DNA of 64,000 nucleotides from an uncultured Chlamydia sp. (GCA_946127115.1 CAMGYI010000001.1:1036857-1100856), one strand, 5' to 3'. Shown: positions 54,764-63,394, counted from the first letter of the stretch. Translations and numbers: made by a program. The notes: generated by a model not told the origin, from the sequence alone.

Positions 54764-55723
54764 ATGGCAGAGATTACTTACAGAGATCGAAAGACGGGAG
54801 AGCTGAGAAAAGAAAAAGTTTATGGTAAATTTTTCCTTGAGATTCTCTATGGTAGCAGCCCCTTGGCAGAACTTTTTTCGATGCTTCTCCTCCCTATTAT
54901 TACTGCTATTCCTTTTTTCTCAAACTTTTATGGAAGAAAGCAAAAATCAAAAAAAAGTCGGCTAAAAATCCTCCCGTTTATTCGAGATTTTAAGGTAGAT
55001 ATTTGCGAGTTCGCTGATTCTGTTGAAAGTTACGGTTCGTTCAATGATTTTTTTATCCGGAAACTCAAACCCGAAGCGCGTCCCATTGAAAAGGAAGAGA
55101 AAATTGCAGTTCTTCCAGCAGATGGGCGCTACCTTGTTTTACAAGACGTTTCTAAGGTCGAGGGATTCTACGTAAAAGATAAGAAATTTGATCTTCGCCG
55201 ACTCGTTAATGATGAGTTTGTGTTCGAGCTTTATAAACGGGGAAGCATGATGATTGCGCGCCTGTGCCCAACTGACTACCATAGATTTCACTTTCCTTGT
55301 GCATGCATTCCGGGTAAATCAAAGTTGATTAACGGTCCCCTCTTTTCAGTGAATCCCATTGCTCTTCGAAAGCATATCTCGATCCTAAATGAAAATAAGA
55401 GGGTATTAACATTGCTCGATGGAGGTGCTTTTGGGCAGATTGCTTATATTGAGGTAGGAGCAACCTGCGTGGGATCAATAAAGCAAACTTATCGACCGAA
55501 CGAACTATGTGCAAAGGGATCGGAAAAAGGATATTTTGAATTCGGGGGATCTTGTCTCATCCTCCTATTCCAACCGGGTGCAATACAATTTGAGCAAGAC
55601 CTTATCGATGCTTCAAAAGAGTATACCGAAACCTATGCTAAGATGGGTGAGCCTCTAGGTAGCGCTTTGAACCTTAAGAAGAATGATAAGAGAGAAGAAG
55701 CTAAACCTTCGCATACGTGCTAA
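54764..55723 (+). CDS. psd: Phosphatidylserine decarboxylase
   Basis: About 319 residues from the ATG at 54764 (MAEITYRDRKTGELR), a better family start than 54710. It forms phosphatidylethanolamine from phosphatidylserine at the inner membrane. A hydrophobic stretch lies near residue 40. LPADGRY carries the catalytic aspartate, and RLCPTDYHRFHFP is the substrate motif. The self-cleavage site is seen as EFGGSC near residue 265, where the serine becomes the pyruvoyl group; this GGS form replaces the usual LGST. Its relation to secA is the same as in Chlamydia (CT699-CT701). Confidence 0.9.
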   Translation: MAEITYRDRKTGELRKEKVYGKFFLEILYGSSPLAELFSMLLLPIITAIPFFSNFYGRKQKSKKSRLKILPFIRDFKVDICEFADSVESYGSFNDFFIRKLKPEARPIEKEEKIAVLPADGRYLVLQDVSKVEGFYVKDKKFDLRRLVNDEFVFELYKRGSMMIARLCPTDYHRFHFPCACIPGKSKLINGPLFSVNPIALRKHISILNENKRVLTLLDGGAFGQIAYIEVGATCVGSIKQTYRPNELCAKGSEKGYFEFGGSCLILLFQPGAIQFEQDLIDASKEYTETYAKMGEPLGSALNLKKNDKREEAKPSHTC

Positions 55724-55775
55724 TAATATAAAGCATTTAGAATGCACTGTATATGACATTTTAAAGCGAGCAGAA

Positions 55776-55887
55776 TTGTTTTGGATTACAGGACGTTCAC
55801 GTCATCCCAAGGCTGATGAAAAAACTCAAGAAGCTTTTTAAAAACTTCGTAGAAAAAGTCCGAGAGCTCATTCCAGAAATGGTATAA
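55776..55887 (+). pseudogene. IS630 family transposase remnant (middle part)
   Basis: Reads WITGRSRHPKADEKTQEAF, then after a one-base shift KNFVEKVRELIPEM before a stop. This matches the linker between the helix-turn-helix and DDE domains of IS630 transposases (HPKADxxAQxxFKKNF). Confidence 0.65.
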
Positions 55888-55956
55888 CACGATTCCTAAA
55901 AAATACTAGCGCCATTTGAATGGATGGCGTTGATTCATGCTTTCTTCCTTCTTTTA

Positions 55957-56018
55957 CTTCCAGAATGGGAGGCCTAGATTTTAAACGATCTTTCCTCCAG
56001 CACATATTTTTTGCAACA
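55957..56018 (-). repeat. Inverted repeat arm 1 around the exported kinase gene
   Basis: The reverse complement begins TGTTGCAAAAAATATGTGC and continues GGAGGAAAGATCGTTTAAAA. It matches 57026-57087 at about 80 percent over 62 bases with one gap. Confidence 0.8.
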
Positions 56019-56192
56019 CATCTATTAAGATGTGACCTCTTCTAAAAAAGAAACAACTCGTTGCAGCAACTTCTTATCGCAGTCAGCTTTGGTATGCGGA
56101 ATACACCAAAGTTTATCCAAATTGTTTTTTAATATTTCGTAATGGATAATTGCTAGGGGAATATTAGAAATATTTGATGGAGTTGAAGATCA

Positions 56193-57008
56193 ATGAAAAA
56201 TTTTAAACAGCCGTATTTGTTAGTCTTTTTTTTGGTTTTAACCTTTTCTCCCTTTTTTGGACACTCTTGTGAAGATTCTCACTCAGAGGAACTCAAGCAA
56301 ATCACTGAAGAAATTAAGAAGATTATTTCTCAAAAGAAACAATCCAACGACCATGCCGCCGTAATAGTAGCCATTGGAGGATGTCCTGGCGTTGGGAAAA
56401 GTGCGATAGCAAATATCCTACAAGCTGAGTTGGATAAACAAACAATTTCCTCATTAGTTATTAGACTAGACCATTACGGACTTAGCCAAGAACATCGGAA
56501 GCAGTTTTCAAATGAACTTGACCCAAGAAGAATACAATGGAGTAAAATTCATGAAACGATGACTAATATCAAACAATGCAAAGAAAAAATTACCAAACCA
56601 ACAATAGATCAAATCACAAAAGTAATGGATAATGAAATATTAGTTCTTAATAACATAAGTTGTGTTCTCTTTGAGGGAGCTTATACATTATGTAATTTTA
56701 TTCCCATGAATTATCAAGACTATACTGATCTTGGAATCTATTTAGAAACCTCATTAGAAAACATTTATGACTGGAAATGGGAAAGAGAGTTAAAAAAACC
56801 AAAACCAAGAACGGAAAAAGCTTTTTTGCTTCACATGAAAGCTATACTGGATGATTTTGCCTTCCATGTATATCCTTCCAGAAAAAATGCTGACTACATT
56901 ATCCAAATTGACCAGTCCCATCATTATTCAATTTGTGATAATATGACTATTAAACAAAAATCTTCACCAGATTTTACGACTATTAGGTTAGAAAGCATCT
57001 TGTATTAA
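56193..57008 (+). CDS. Exported P-loop kinase, phosphoribulokinase/uridine kinase fold
   Basis: A 271-residue protein. Residues 1-25 form a signal peptide (YLLVFFLVLTFSPFFGHSC, with a possible lipid-attachment cysteine at 26). A Walker A motif lies at residues 62-70 (GGCPGVGKS). LDHYGLS, then DPRRIQWSKIHETM, VLFEGAYTL and WERELKKPKPRTEKAF follow the layout of the uridine kinase/phosphoribulokinase family. A nucleotide kinase outside the cytoplasm is unusual. It may act in the host or in the periplasm. The gene sits between inverted 62-base repeats. Confidence 0.75.
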   Translation: MKNFKQPYLLVFFLVLTFSPFFGHSCEDSHSEELKQITEEIKKIISQKKQSNDHAAVIVAIGGCPGVGKSAIANILQAELDKQTISSLVIRLDHYGLSQEHRKQFSNELDPRRIQWSKIHETMTNIKQCKEKITKPTIDQITKVMDNEILVLNNISCVLFEGAYTLCNFIPMNYQDYTDLGIYLETSLENIYDWKWERELKKPKPRTEKAFLLHMKAILDDFAFHVYPSRKNADYIIQIDQSHHYSICDNMTIKQKSSPDFTTIRLESILY

Positions 57009-57025
57009 GAAGGTTGCGATGACTA

Positions 57026-57087
57026 TGTTGCAAAGATATGTGTTAGAGGAAAGATTGTTCAAAATCTATACTTCCCACTCTGAAAAC
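57026..57087 (+). repeat. Inverted repeat arm 2 around the exported kinase gene
   Basis: Begins TGTTGCAAAGATATGTG and contains GAGGAAAGATTGTTCAAAAT; it is the partner of 55957-56018 in opposite orientation. Both arms look like pieces of the same coding stretch (YVLEER.FKI), suggesting they are remains of a mobile element rather than simple hairpins. Confidence 0.8.
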
Positions 57088-57239
57088 TTACGCTTCTCAT
57101 GGTGCATTAGTTTCCACAACACAGCTGATCCGAAGAAAAAATTCTCGAAATATCCTGCTGCTTGCTGCAGGGATAGGGAAGCCCAGGCCTGCGTCAATTT
57201 AATTTTTCAATAAATCGCTTTTGCAGATATGGAAATAAT

Positions 57240-57860
57240 CTATAGGGATAGGGCGTTGCAAATAGGGCACTCTTCAACTTTATGTCCTTTTGCAGGGCAA
57301 TACTTCCGAGCATAATAAATGATTTGGAGGTGGAGTTTTTTCCATGTTGTTTTCGGGAAAACTGCTTTAAGATCTTTTTCAGTTTGCTTCACATTTTTTC
57401 CTGAACTCAGCATCCACCGCTTCGCGCAACGATGGATATGGGTGTCAACAGGAAATGCAGGCCTTTGTAGAGCGTGAATAGTGACGACCGACGCGGTTTT
57501 ATGACCGACACCTGGAAGTGTTTTAAGTTTTTCTAATGTGCGAGGAATCTTTCCTTTATACTCATCGATTAATATCTCAGACAGTCTATGAATTGCCCGA
57601 GCTTTTGTGGGTGCAAGTCCACAGGGGCGAATAACGAATTCAATTTGTTTGACGGTGAGCTTAACCATCTCATAAGGGTCACTAGCTTTTGCAAACAATT
57701 TCGGTGTGATTTCGTTCACCTTCTTGTCGGTGCATTGCGCAGAAAGGAGGACTGCAATCAAGAGGGTATAATGATCTTTGTGTTTAAGGGGAATTGGAGG
57801 GCTCGGAAAAAGTCGGTTAAGAATGTGGCGAATAGTGGTCGCACGTTTTTCTTTTGTCAT
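57240..57860 (-). CDS. nth: Endonuclease III (DNA glycosylase/AP lyase)
   Basis: A 206-residue base-excision repair enzyme for oxidised pyrimidines. The helix-hairpin-helix is TLPGVGHKTASVVTIHA, with catalytic lysine in GHKTAS. The catalytic aspartate is in FPVDTHIHRCAKRW. The C-terminal iron-sulfur loop has only three clear cysteines (YCPAKGHKVEECPICNALSL), one fewer than the usual four, so the cluster may be altered or use another ligand. It corresponds to CT697 and overlaps mnmE by four bases. Confidence 0.92.
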   Translation of the reverse strand: MTKEKRATTIRHILNRLFPSPPIPLKHKDHYTLLIAVLLSAQCTDKKVNEITPKLFAKASDPYEMVKLTVKQIEFVIRPCGLAPTKARAIHRLSEILIDEYKGKIPRTLEKLKTLPGVGHKTASVVTIHALQRPAFPVDTHIHRCAKRWMLSSGKNVKQTEKDLKAVFPKTTWKKLHLQIIYYARKYCPAKGHKVEECPICNALSL

Positions 57861-59218
57861 TTACCTACACAAAACTTAGAAAAAATGGCATTGAGCACCT
57901 CTTCAGTAAGATCCATTCCAATAATCGTTCCAAGTTCTTTTAATGCCAAGCGAATATCGGAGATGAGAAATTCGGGTGAAATATCTGTTTGCAGGCCGTG
58001 GAGGACAACTTTTAGTGCCTTGATTGATTCCCCAAGTGCTTGGTGGTGACGCTCGCTTGAAATAATAACTTCTTCTTTAGATGGAGGGTCCCCTTGCCAA
58101 ATGACATTATGAATCTCTTTTTTAAGATGCTTAATACCTGTCCCTTCTTTGGCAGAAACTTCTACCTGGTGGGAATAGGGAAGACTTAGTTTATTCCCTT
58201 CATCCAAATCAATCTTGTTCCAAATCACAATCGTTCTCTTTTCAGGAAGGGTCATTTCGAGGTGGGTAGGATGATTGAAGTCATAGACGAGAAGAATCAG
58301 ATCGGCTTCCTGCGCAGCCTTTTCAGAGCGGCGCACGCCCTCTTTTTCGATCACTTCATTAGTAACCCGAATCCCCGCCGTGTCAATGAGTCTAAAGTGG
58401 AGACCGGCAAATTGGACCTCTTCTTCCAAAAGATCGCGTGTCGTTCCAGGGATATTGGTGACAATTGCCCTCTCTTTTCCGCAAAGAGCATTCATCAAGG
58501 ACGACTTCCCAACATTGGGAGCCCCAATCAGGCATAGGGAAAAACCAGATTTTAAGGACTGCCCATCGTGGAATGAGTCATGCAAAGTAGTCATACTTTC
58601 GATCACCCCCTTTAACTGAGTGCAAAGCTCTTCCTTGGAAGAAAACTCAAGCCCTTCTTCAGGAAAATCAACCCACGCTTCAAGGATTGCAGCGATTTCT
58701 GTAAGCTTCTTTTGAAATGTCGAAATCTTCTTATAAAGCTTCCCTTCTAGGTGATTTTCAGCGGCTTGCCATGCGAGCCTGCTCTTGGAGGCAATGACCT
58801 GTTGCACCGCCTCTGCTTTTGTGAGGTCGATCTTCCCATTTTGAAAGGCTTTAAATGTAAATTCTCCTGGAAGAGCAGCCCGTGCCCCAGCCTTTAGCGC
58901 AGCATCTAAAACCTTGCGCGTAATGAGAGTTCCTCCATGGCAATGAATTTCCACCGTATCTTCTCCAGTGTAGGAGCGTGGGTTTTTCATCACGACGGCA
59001 AGCCCCTCATCAATAACTTCTCCATCTACCCCCAAAATCTTTCCAAAGTGGACCGTGTGACTCTTATACTTATGAATCGGACCGGAGAAAATTTGATCTG
59101 CAACTGTTAAAGCGTTATCACCAGCAATACGGATCACAGCAATGCCTCCCACGCCTGGTGGGGTTGCCACAGCGGCAACCGTTTGCCCACTCTCGTAACT
59201 GCGATGGTTAAATTCCAT
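57857..59218 (-). CDS. mnmE: tRNA modification GTPase MnmE (TrmE)
   Basis: 453 residues from the ATG at 59218 (MEFNHRSYESGQTVAAVATP), chosen by the family N-terminus. With MnmG it installs the 5-carboxymethylaminomethyl group on wobble uridines. The N-terminal folate-binding domain has PPGVGGIAVIRIAG. The G domain has GAPNVGKSSLMNALCG, the switch IPGTTRD, DTAGIR and NKID. The C-terminal FCVGK motif with the catalytic cysteine is present. It corresponds to CT698 and is translationally coupled to nth. Confidence 0.96.
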   Translation of the reverse strand: MEFNHRSYESGQTVAAVATPPGVGGIAVIRIAGDNALTVADQIFSGPIHKYKSHTVHFGKILGVDGEVIDEGLAVVMKNPRSYTGEDTVEIHCHGGTLITRKVLDAALKAGARAALPGEFTFKAFQNGKIDLTKAEAVQQVIASKSRLAWQAAENHLEGKLYKKISTFQKKLTEIAAILEAWVDFPEEGLEFSSKEELCTQLKGVIESMTTLHDSFHDGQSLKSGFSLCLIGAPNVGKSSLMNALCGKERAIVTNIPGTTRDLLEEEVQFAGLHFRLIDTAGIRVTNEVIEKEGVRRSEKAAQEADLILLVYDFNHPTHLEMTLPEKRTIVIWNKIDLDEGNKLSLPYSHQVEVSAKEGTGIKHLKKEIHNVIWQGDPPSKEEVIISSERHHQALGESIKALKVVLHGLQTDISPEFLISDIRLALKELGTIIGMDLTEEVLNAIFSKFCVGK

Positions 59219-59300
59219 TTTTAAGTTGATCCTTGATACGTAAAGGTCAATGGTACCACACTCATATAAAAATGTGAAAATGGAGTTTTCGACTCTATTT

Positions 59301-59903
59301 TCATATTCCAGAAAGAGCGGTCCTAATAAGTGTGCTAAGATCGGAAGGAGTCTCGCTTGCAAGGGCCTTTTTGAGGGCTTGCTGCGCTTGAAGGGAATTG
59401 TATCCAAGATTCATGAGTGCGGAGAGTGCATCGTTCACCATCTGGTCTTCTTCGGTGATTTCATGCTTTGGAGAAAGTGGAAGAGGAGGTTTTTTGAGCC
59501 CTTTGAGGACTTTATCACGGAACTCCACGATCAGCCGCTCAGCGGTCTTTTTCCCGATGCCTGGAATCTTTGAAAGAAGCGTCGTGTTTGCAGCGGTAAT
59601 GGCTGATTCGAAAGCCGAATTATCGAGGTGACCAACAAGAGCAAGGGCAGTTTTAGGACCGATACCAGAAACCGTTCCAATTTTTTCAAAAAGGTTCCGT
59701 TCTTCACGGATGAGAAACCCAAAGTTTTTATAAGAATCTTCACGGATCACCGAGGAGATATAAAAGAGGGTTTCTTCTCCGATTGGAGGCATGGAAGAAA
59801 AGGCACTGAGGGGTGTGTAAAGTAGATAACCCACGCCAGTGACATCTACAACAGCACTGTGGGGAGTGATCGAGACAAGAGTCCCTTTGATATATTCAAA
59901 CAT
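59301..59903 (-). CDS. ruvA: Holliday junction branch-migration protein RuvA
   Basis: About 200 residues from the ATG at 59903 (MFEYIKGTLVSITPHSAVVD). An N-terminal OB-fold is followed by helix-hairpin-helix motifs (VSGIGPKTALALVGHL and IPGIGKKTAERLIVEFRDK). The C-terminal domain III that binds RuvB is present (ALMNLGYNSLQAQQALKKA). It forms the tetramer that holds the four-way junction. It overlaps ruvC by eight bases. ruvB is not in the window. Confidence 0.95.
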   Translation of the reverse strand: MFEYIKGTLVSITPHSAVVDVTGVGYLLYTPLSAFSSMPPIGEETLFYISSVIREDSYKNFGFLIREERNLFEKIGTVSGIGPKTALALVGHLDNSAFESAITAANTTLLSKIPGIGKKTAERLIVEFRDKVLKGLKKPPLPLSPKHEITEEDQMVNDALSALMNLGYNSLQAQQALKKALASETPSDLSTLIRTALSGI

Positions 59904-60399
59904 GGACGCCTGGGGGGTGAATGTTATGGGCATGGGTAATTGCAAGGGCAAGGGCATCGGCAGCATCTTCTGGGGTGGGAATCTCCTCGAGGTTTAGAAG
60001 CGTTTGTATCATTTTTTGGACCTGCTCTTTGGTTGCTGATCCAGACCCTACAACAGCAAGTTTTGCCTTTTTAGGGGCATATTCAAAGATGGGAATTTTA
60101 CGCTTGGTGGCGGCAAGAAGGGCAACCCCTTTTGCCATTCCGAGCTTCAGGGCGCTTTGAACGTTACGGCCAACGAACTGTGTTTCAATAGAGACAGCTT
60201 CAATGGGGTAGGAATTGAAGATATGCCCGATCCCTTCATGGATAATGCCGTATCTTTCGTGAAGAGAAAGTTTTAGTGAGGGGCGGATACACCCGAAATC
60301 AAGAGGGGTAAATGAGTGAAGATCTGTTTCTATAACTCCATACCCGGTGATGCGGGTTCCCGGATCAATCCCTAAAATAATATGTTTTTTTCGACTCAT
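59896..60399 (-). CDS. ruvC: Holliday junction resolvase RuvC
   Basis: About 167 residues from the ATG at 60399 (an ATG nine bases upstream is also possible). RNase H-like fold with the first catalytic aspartate in LGIDPGTRITGYGVI, the glutamate in VSIETQFVGRNVQSALKLG and the C-terminal aspartates in EDAADALALAITHAH. It cuts Holliday junctions resolved with RuvAB. It is upstream of and overlapping ruvA, and divergent from the heptosyltransferase-like gene. Confidence 0.95.
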   Translation of the reverse strand: MSRKKHIILGIDPGTRITGYGVIETDLHSFTPLDFGCIRPSLKLSLHERYGIIHEGIGHIFNSYPIEAVSIETQFVGRNVQSALKLGMAKGVALLAATKRKIPIFEYAPKKAKLAVVGSGSATKEQVQKMIQTLLNLEEIPTPEDAADALALAITHAHNIHPPGVHV

Positions 60400-60445
60400 A
60401 TTTTTCATTATGGAACGAAAAGGATTTTCTGTTAATCTTAAAGCA

Positions 60446-61510
60446 ATGAAAAGTCTAGAAAACTTAGATCCGAAGTCTATTATCGTCCGGATGCCTAACT
60501 GGTTAGGTGATTTAGTGATGGCAACACCTATCTTAGCAGACCTGCGGGAGCATTACCCCAAAGCCGAAATCACGGTAATGTGTCAGGACAGTGTTGCGCC
60601 CTTGCTAGAAAATGATCCTGCTGTCGACGAGCTTTTCTGTGTGAGTCGTGGGAAAAGTTTTGTTCGCCGTATTGGAGAGCGAAATATTGTTGCAAAATTG
60701 AAGAGCGGAACATATGACCTCGGAATTTTATTGACCAACTCATTTTCATCAGCCTGGAGGTTTTGGCAAGGGAATGTCAAAAACACTCTGGGATACCGCG
60801 CAGATGGCCGAAGTTTTTTAATGACGCATCCTGTTTCTTTTTCCGAAAAGAAACAGGATCAACACTTAGTGATCACTTACAAGGAACTTCTGAAATCCTT
60901 AGGGATTCCAGTTTCTGAAACACAACCTAGACTGGTTGTGACGGATCAGGAAATCAAAGAGGCGTGGGAGCTTGTCAAGCGGTTTGACATTGGCCCTAAT
61001 TGCAAGGTTATTGGGGTAAATCCTGGGGCTGCCTACGGAACAGCAAAATGTTGGTTTCCTGAGCGATTTACGGAGGTGGCTAAAAACATCATCGAAGCAG
61101 ACCCAGATAATGTTGTCCTTTTTTTTGGTGACTGCTCTCATAAAGAACTGATCGGAAAGATTTGCATGGGGCTTTCGAATCGCGCAATAAACTTATCAGG
61201 TCAAACCAGCTTGCGGGAGTTGCTAGCGCTTATAAAAATTTGCAACGTCTTTTTAACAAATGACAGCGGACCGATGCACATCGCTGATAGTTTAGGCACT
61301 CCCCTTGTCGCCCTATTTGGTTCAACGAGCCCAGTGGCGACGGGCCCTTATAGACAAAGTCAGAATATTATCCAGAAAAAGGTTCCCTGTTCCCCCTGTT
61401 TTAAACGGGTCTGTCCAATTGACTTCCCCTGTATGAAAAACATTGGAGTGAATGAGGTGACAAAAGCCGTCCTCCTCAAACTTGAGCAAAACCTTGTGGG
61501 GCGCGTATGA
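60446..61510 (+). CDS. GT9 family heptosyltransferase-like glycosyltransferase (WaaF-type)
   Basis: About 354 residues from the ATG at 60446 (an upstream in-frame ATG is at 60410). Signatures of ADP-heptose:LPS heptosyltransferases are RMPNWLGDLVMATPILADL, GVNPGAAYGTAKCWFPERF, NLSGQTSLRELLALI and FLTNDSGPMHIADSLGTPLV. A cysteine-rich stretch (PCSPCFKRVCPIDFPC) near residues 310-328 is common in heptosyltransferase II. It probably adds a sugar to the lipooligosaccharide core. It overlaps the next GT9-like gene by four bases. Confidence 0.9.
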   Translation: MKSLENLDPKSIIVRMPNWLGDLVMATPILADLREHYPKAEITVMCQDSVAPLLENDPAVDELFCVSRGKSFVRRIGERNIVAKLKSGTYDLGILLTNSFSSAWRFWQGNVKNTLGYRADGRSFLMTHPVSFSEKKQDQHLVITYKELLKSLGIPVSETQPRLVVTDQEIKEAWELVKRFDIGPNCKVIGVNPGAAYGTAKCWFPERFTEVAKNIIEADPDNVVLFFGDCSHKELIGKICMGLSNRAINLSGQTSLRELLALIKICNVFLTNDSGPMHIADSLGTPLVALFGSTSPVATGPYRQSQNIIQKKVPCSPCFKRVCPIDFPCMKNIGVNEVTKAVLLKLEQNLVGRV

Positions 61511-62412
61511 AAAAACTGATTAATGCAATCCGTCCGAACCCATTTGATAAACTTCTAAAGAAAATGGTGGGAGAAGAAAAGGGACATTTCCTAGTCATTT
61601 GGAATCGAGGATTAGGGGATATTCCTTTAGGTCTTTACGCCTTAGTTTATCGTATCCGCAGCTATGTTCCCAACGCATCAATTACCTTTATGACCCGCAG
61701 AGATTTAGCAGAGGCGTTCACCATGCTTGGGGGCGTCCAGGTGATTATTGGGGAGTCATGGGAAAGAGGGAAACCACTTGATATCGAAGAGACTTTAAAA
61801 CAACATTCTTTAACCTCTAACATGTTTGATGTAATTCTCGAAAAACCCGATCCCACAAAGTGGCTACAGTGGCAAATTGGAAACCTTATTCCAAAGCTGC
61901 AGTGGCAAGAGAAATGGGACATCCTTGTCGACAGGTATGAGCTCGATCCAAACGAGATCTACATTGGATGTCATATCCAGACTGAAACAGGGGTTTACTA
62001 CGGTTACGAGAAAAACTGGGATCTCGCCTCATGGAGAAATTTTTTCAAGAAGGTTCAAGAAGAACACAAAGGCAAAATTCTTCTGTTTGGAATAGAGAGA
62101 GAACCTGCTTTTTTGATGGATAATGTCATTGATTTCCGTGGAGAAACCACCCTCTTTGAAATGCTGTCTTTGATTAAAAATCGATGCCGCTATCTTGTGG
62201 CCCCTGATTCTGGCGTTCTCTCAATTACCTACTATGTTGATGCAAGCTACCCAATTCGGGTTGTCTCTTTATGGGCAGATCCTAGACAAGGGGTGCTCAG
62301 GCAAAAAGTGGACTCACCAAACCCCCAACTTGAACATATCCCCCTCCACGGTGAAAATGATAATGTGGCTAATATTTCCGTTGATACTGTCTATCACTCT
62401 TTACTCGGGTGA
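61507..62412 (+). CDS. GT9-like glycosyltransferase, second copy
   Basis: A 301-residue protein related to the preceding gene: WNRGLGDIPLGLYALVYRI near residue 35, LLFGIEREPAFL and YLVAPDSGVLSITYYVDASY in the donor-binding half. It lacks the cysteine cluster and the family N-terminal PNWLGD form, so the acceptor or donor sugar may differ. Translation is coupled to both the gene before (four-base overlap) and the pyrophosphorylase after (four-base gap). Confidence 0.75.
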   Translation: MKKLINAIRPNPFDKLLKKMVGEEKGHFLVIWNRGLGDIPLGLYALVYRIRSYVPNASITFMTRRDLAEAFTMLGGVQVIIGESWERGKPLDIEETLKQHSLTSNMFDVILEKPDPTKWLQWQIGNLIPKLQWQEKWDILVDRYELDPNEIYIGCHIQTETGVYYGYEKNWDLASWRNFFKKVQEEHKGKILLFGIEREPAFLMDNVIDFRGETTLFEMLSLIKNRCRYLVAPDSGVLSITYYVDASYPIRVVSLWADPRQGVLRQKVDSPNPQLEHIPLHGENDNVANISVDTVYHSLLG

Positions 62413-62416
62413 GTTG

Positions 62417-63394
62417 ATGCAAGAACATCCTCTTATTGCTGTCTTTAAAGAAAAAAAAGAGATCCCAAAACTCAAGACGTTTGTTCCCCTTAATGAAGCC
62501 GCCATTGTGCAAAATATTGTTCCTTCTTCAGATTTTAAGAAGATAGGATGTTTGGTGTTGGCAGGGGGACAAGGGACGCGTCTTGGAATCGATGGACCGA
62601 AAGGTTGTATTGAACTTCCACTGCAAGAAAAAAAGACACTTTTTCAACTGATGTTCGAAAAAGTAAAAGAAAAGGGAAGCGAGCTTTCGCTAGCAATCAT
62701 GACCTCTCCAATTAATCGTGAAGCGACCATTAAATATTTTGAGGAGCATGACTACTTTGGTTTGACAAATGTTTCTGTCTTTTCTCAAGAAATGATGGCA
62801 GTTTGCGACGAAGAGGGAAATCTATGTGGAGATATGGAGTCACCAGATGGGAATGGAAAAGCTCTGAAGAACTTCTTTGAATCAGGAGTATGGAAACTTT
62901 GGAAGGCAAAAGGTGTTGAGGTAGTTCAGGTGATCCCTGTAGATAATCCTAAAGCTGAGCCGTTTGATGGGGAACTTTTAGCAATCCACGAAAAGGAGCA
63001 AGTGGAGCTTGTCCTCAAATGCATTCGAAGGGATAGCCCAAAAGAGAAGCTGGGGGTTATCGGAGAGGAGAGCGGTAGACTCATGATCCGAGAGTATTCT
63101 GAACTGACTGAAAGGATGCAGGATTTGGGGTTCCCGCTTGGGAATACAGGGATATTTTCATGCAGCATGGATTTTGTAAAGCGAACTGCTGAACTGGAAC
63201 TCCCCTGGCACCTCGCGCACAAACAAGCCGGAGACCAATGGATTTGGAAATTTGAGACATTTATCTTCGATCTGTTTCCCTATGCATTTTCTTTTAAAGT
63301 CGTCATTTCTGAGCGTAAAAATTGTTTTGCTCCGCTTAAAAACCGCTTAGGACCAGATAGTTTAGAAACCGTGGCAAAAGCACTCATGACGTAA
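62417..63394 (+). CDS. UDP-sugar pyrophosphorylase, eukaryotic-type (UDPGP family)
   Basis: About 325 residues from the ATG at 62417. The UDPGP-family nucleotide motif is LAGGQGTRLGIDGPKGCIEL near residue 52. SPDGNGKALKNFFESG and IPVDNPKAEPFDGELLAI are typical of UDP-N-acetylglucosamine pyrophosphorylases of the eukaryotic AGX type, and the chlamydial counterpart is CT715. It makes an activated sugar nucleotide for envelope glycans. It is directly upstream of gpsA, as in Chlamydia. Confidence 0.85.
   Translation: MQEHPLIAVFKEKKEIPKLKTFVPLNEAAIVQNIVPSSDFKKIGCLVLAGGQGTRLGIDGPKGCIELPLQEKKTLFQLMFEKVKEKGSELSLAIMTSPINREATIKYFEEHDYFGLTNVSVFSQEMMAVCDEEGNLCGDMESPDGNGKALKNFFESGVWKLWKAKGVEVVQVIPVDNPKAEPFDGELLAIHEKEQVELVLKCIRRDSPKEKLGVIGEESGRLMIREYSELTERMQDLGFPLGNTGIFSCSMDFVKRTAELELPWHLAHKQAGDQWIWKFETFIFDLFPYAFSFKVVISERKNCFAPLKNRLGPDSLETVAKALMT

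Larger units (their letters stand above)
55724..56192. other. Gap with IS630 relic and one arm of an inverted repeat
   Basis: Holds the IS630 N-terminal-half relic (55776-55887) and the left arm of the inverted repeat around the kinase gene (55957-56018). A small CGCCAT/ATGGCG stem occurs at about 55909-55928. Confidence 0.5.

Noticed and set aside
57019-57213. 64-codon plus-strand frame after the exported kinase
   Set aside because: It starts inside the inverted-repeat arm and has no homology I know; treated as part of the repeat debris.
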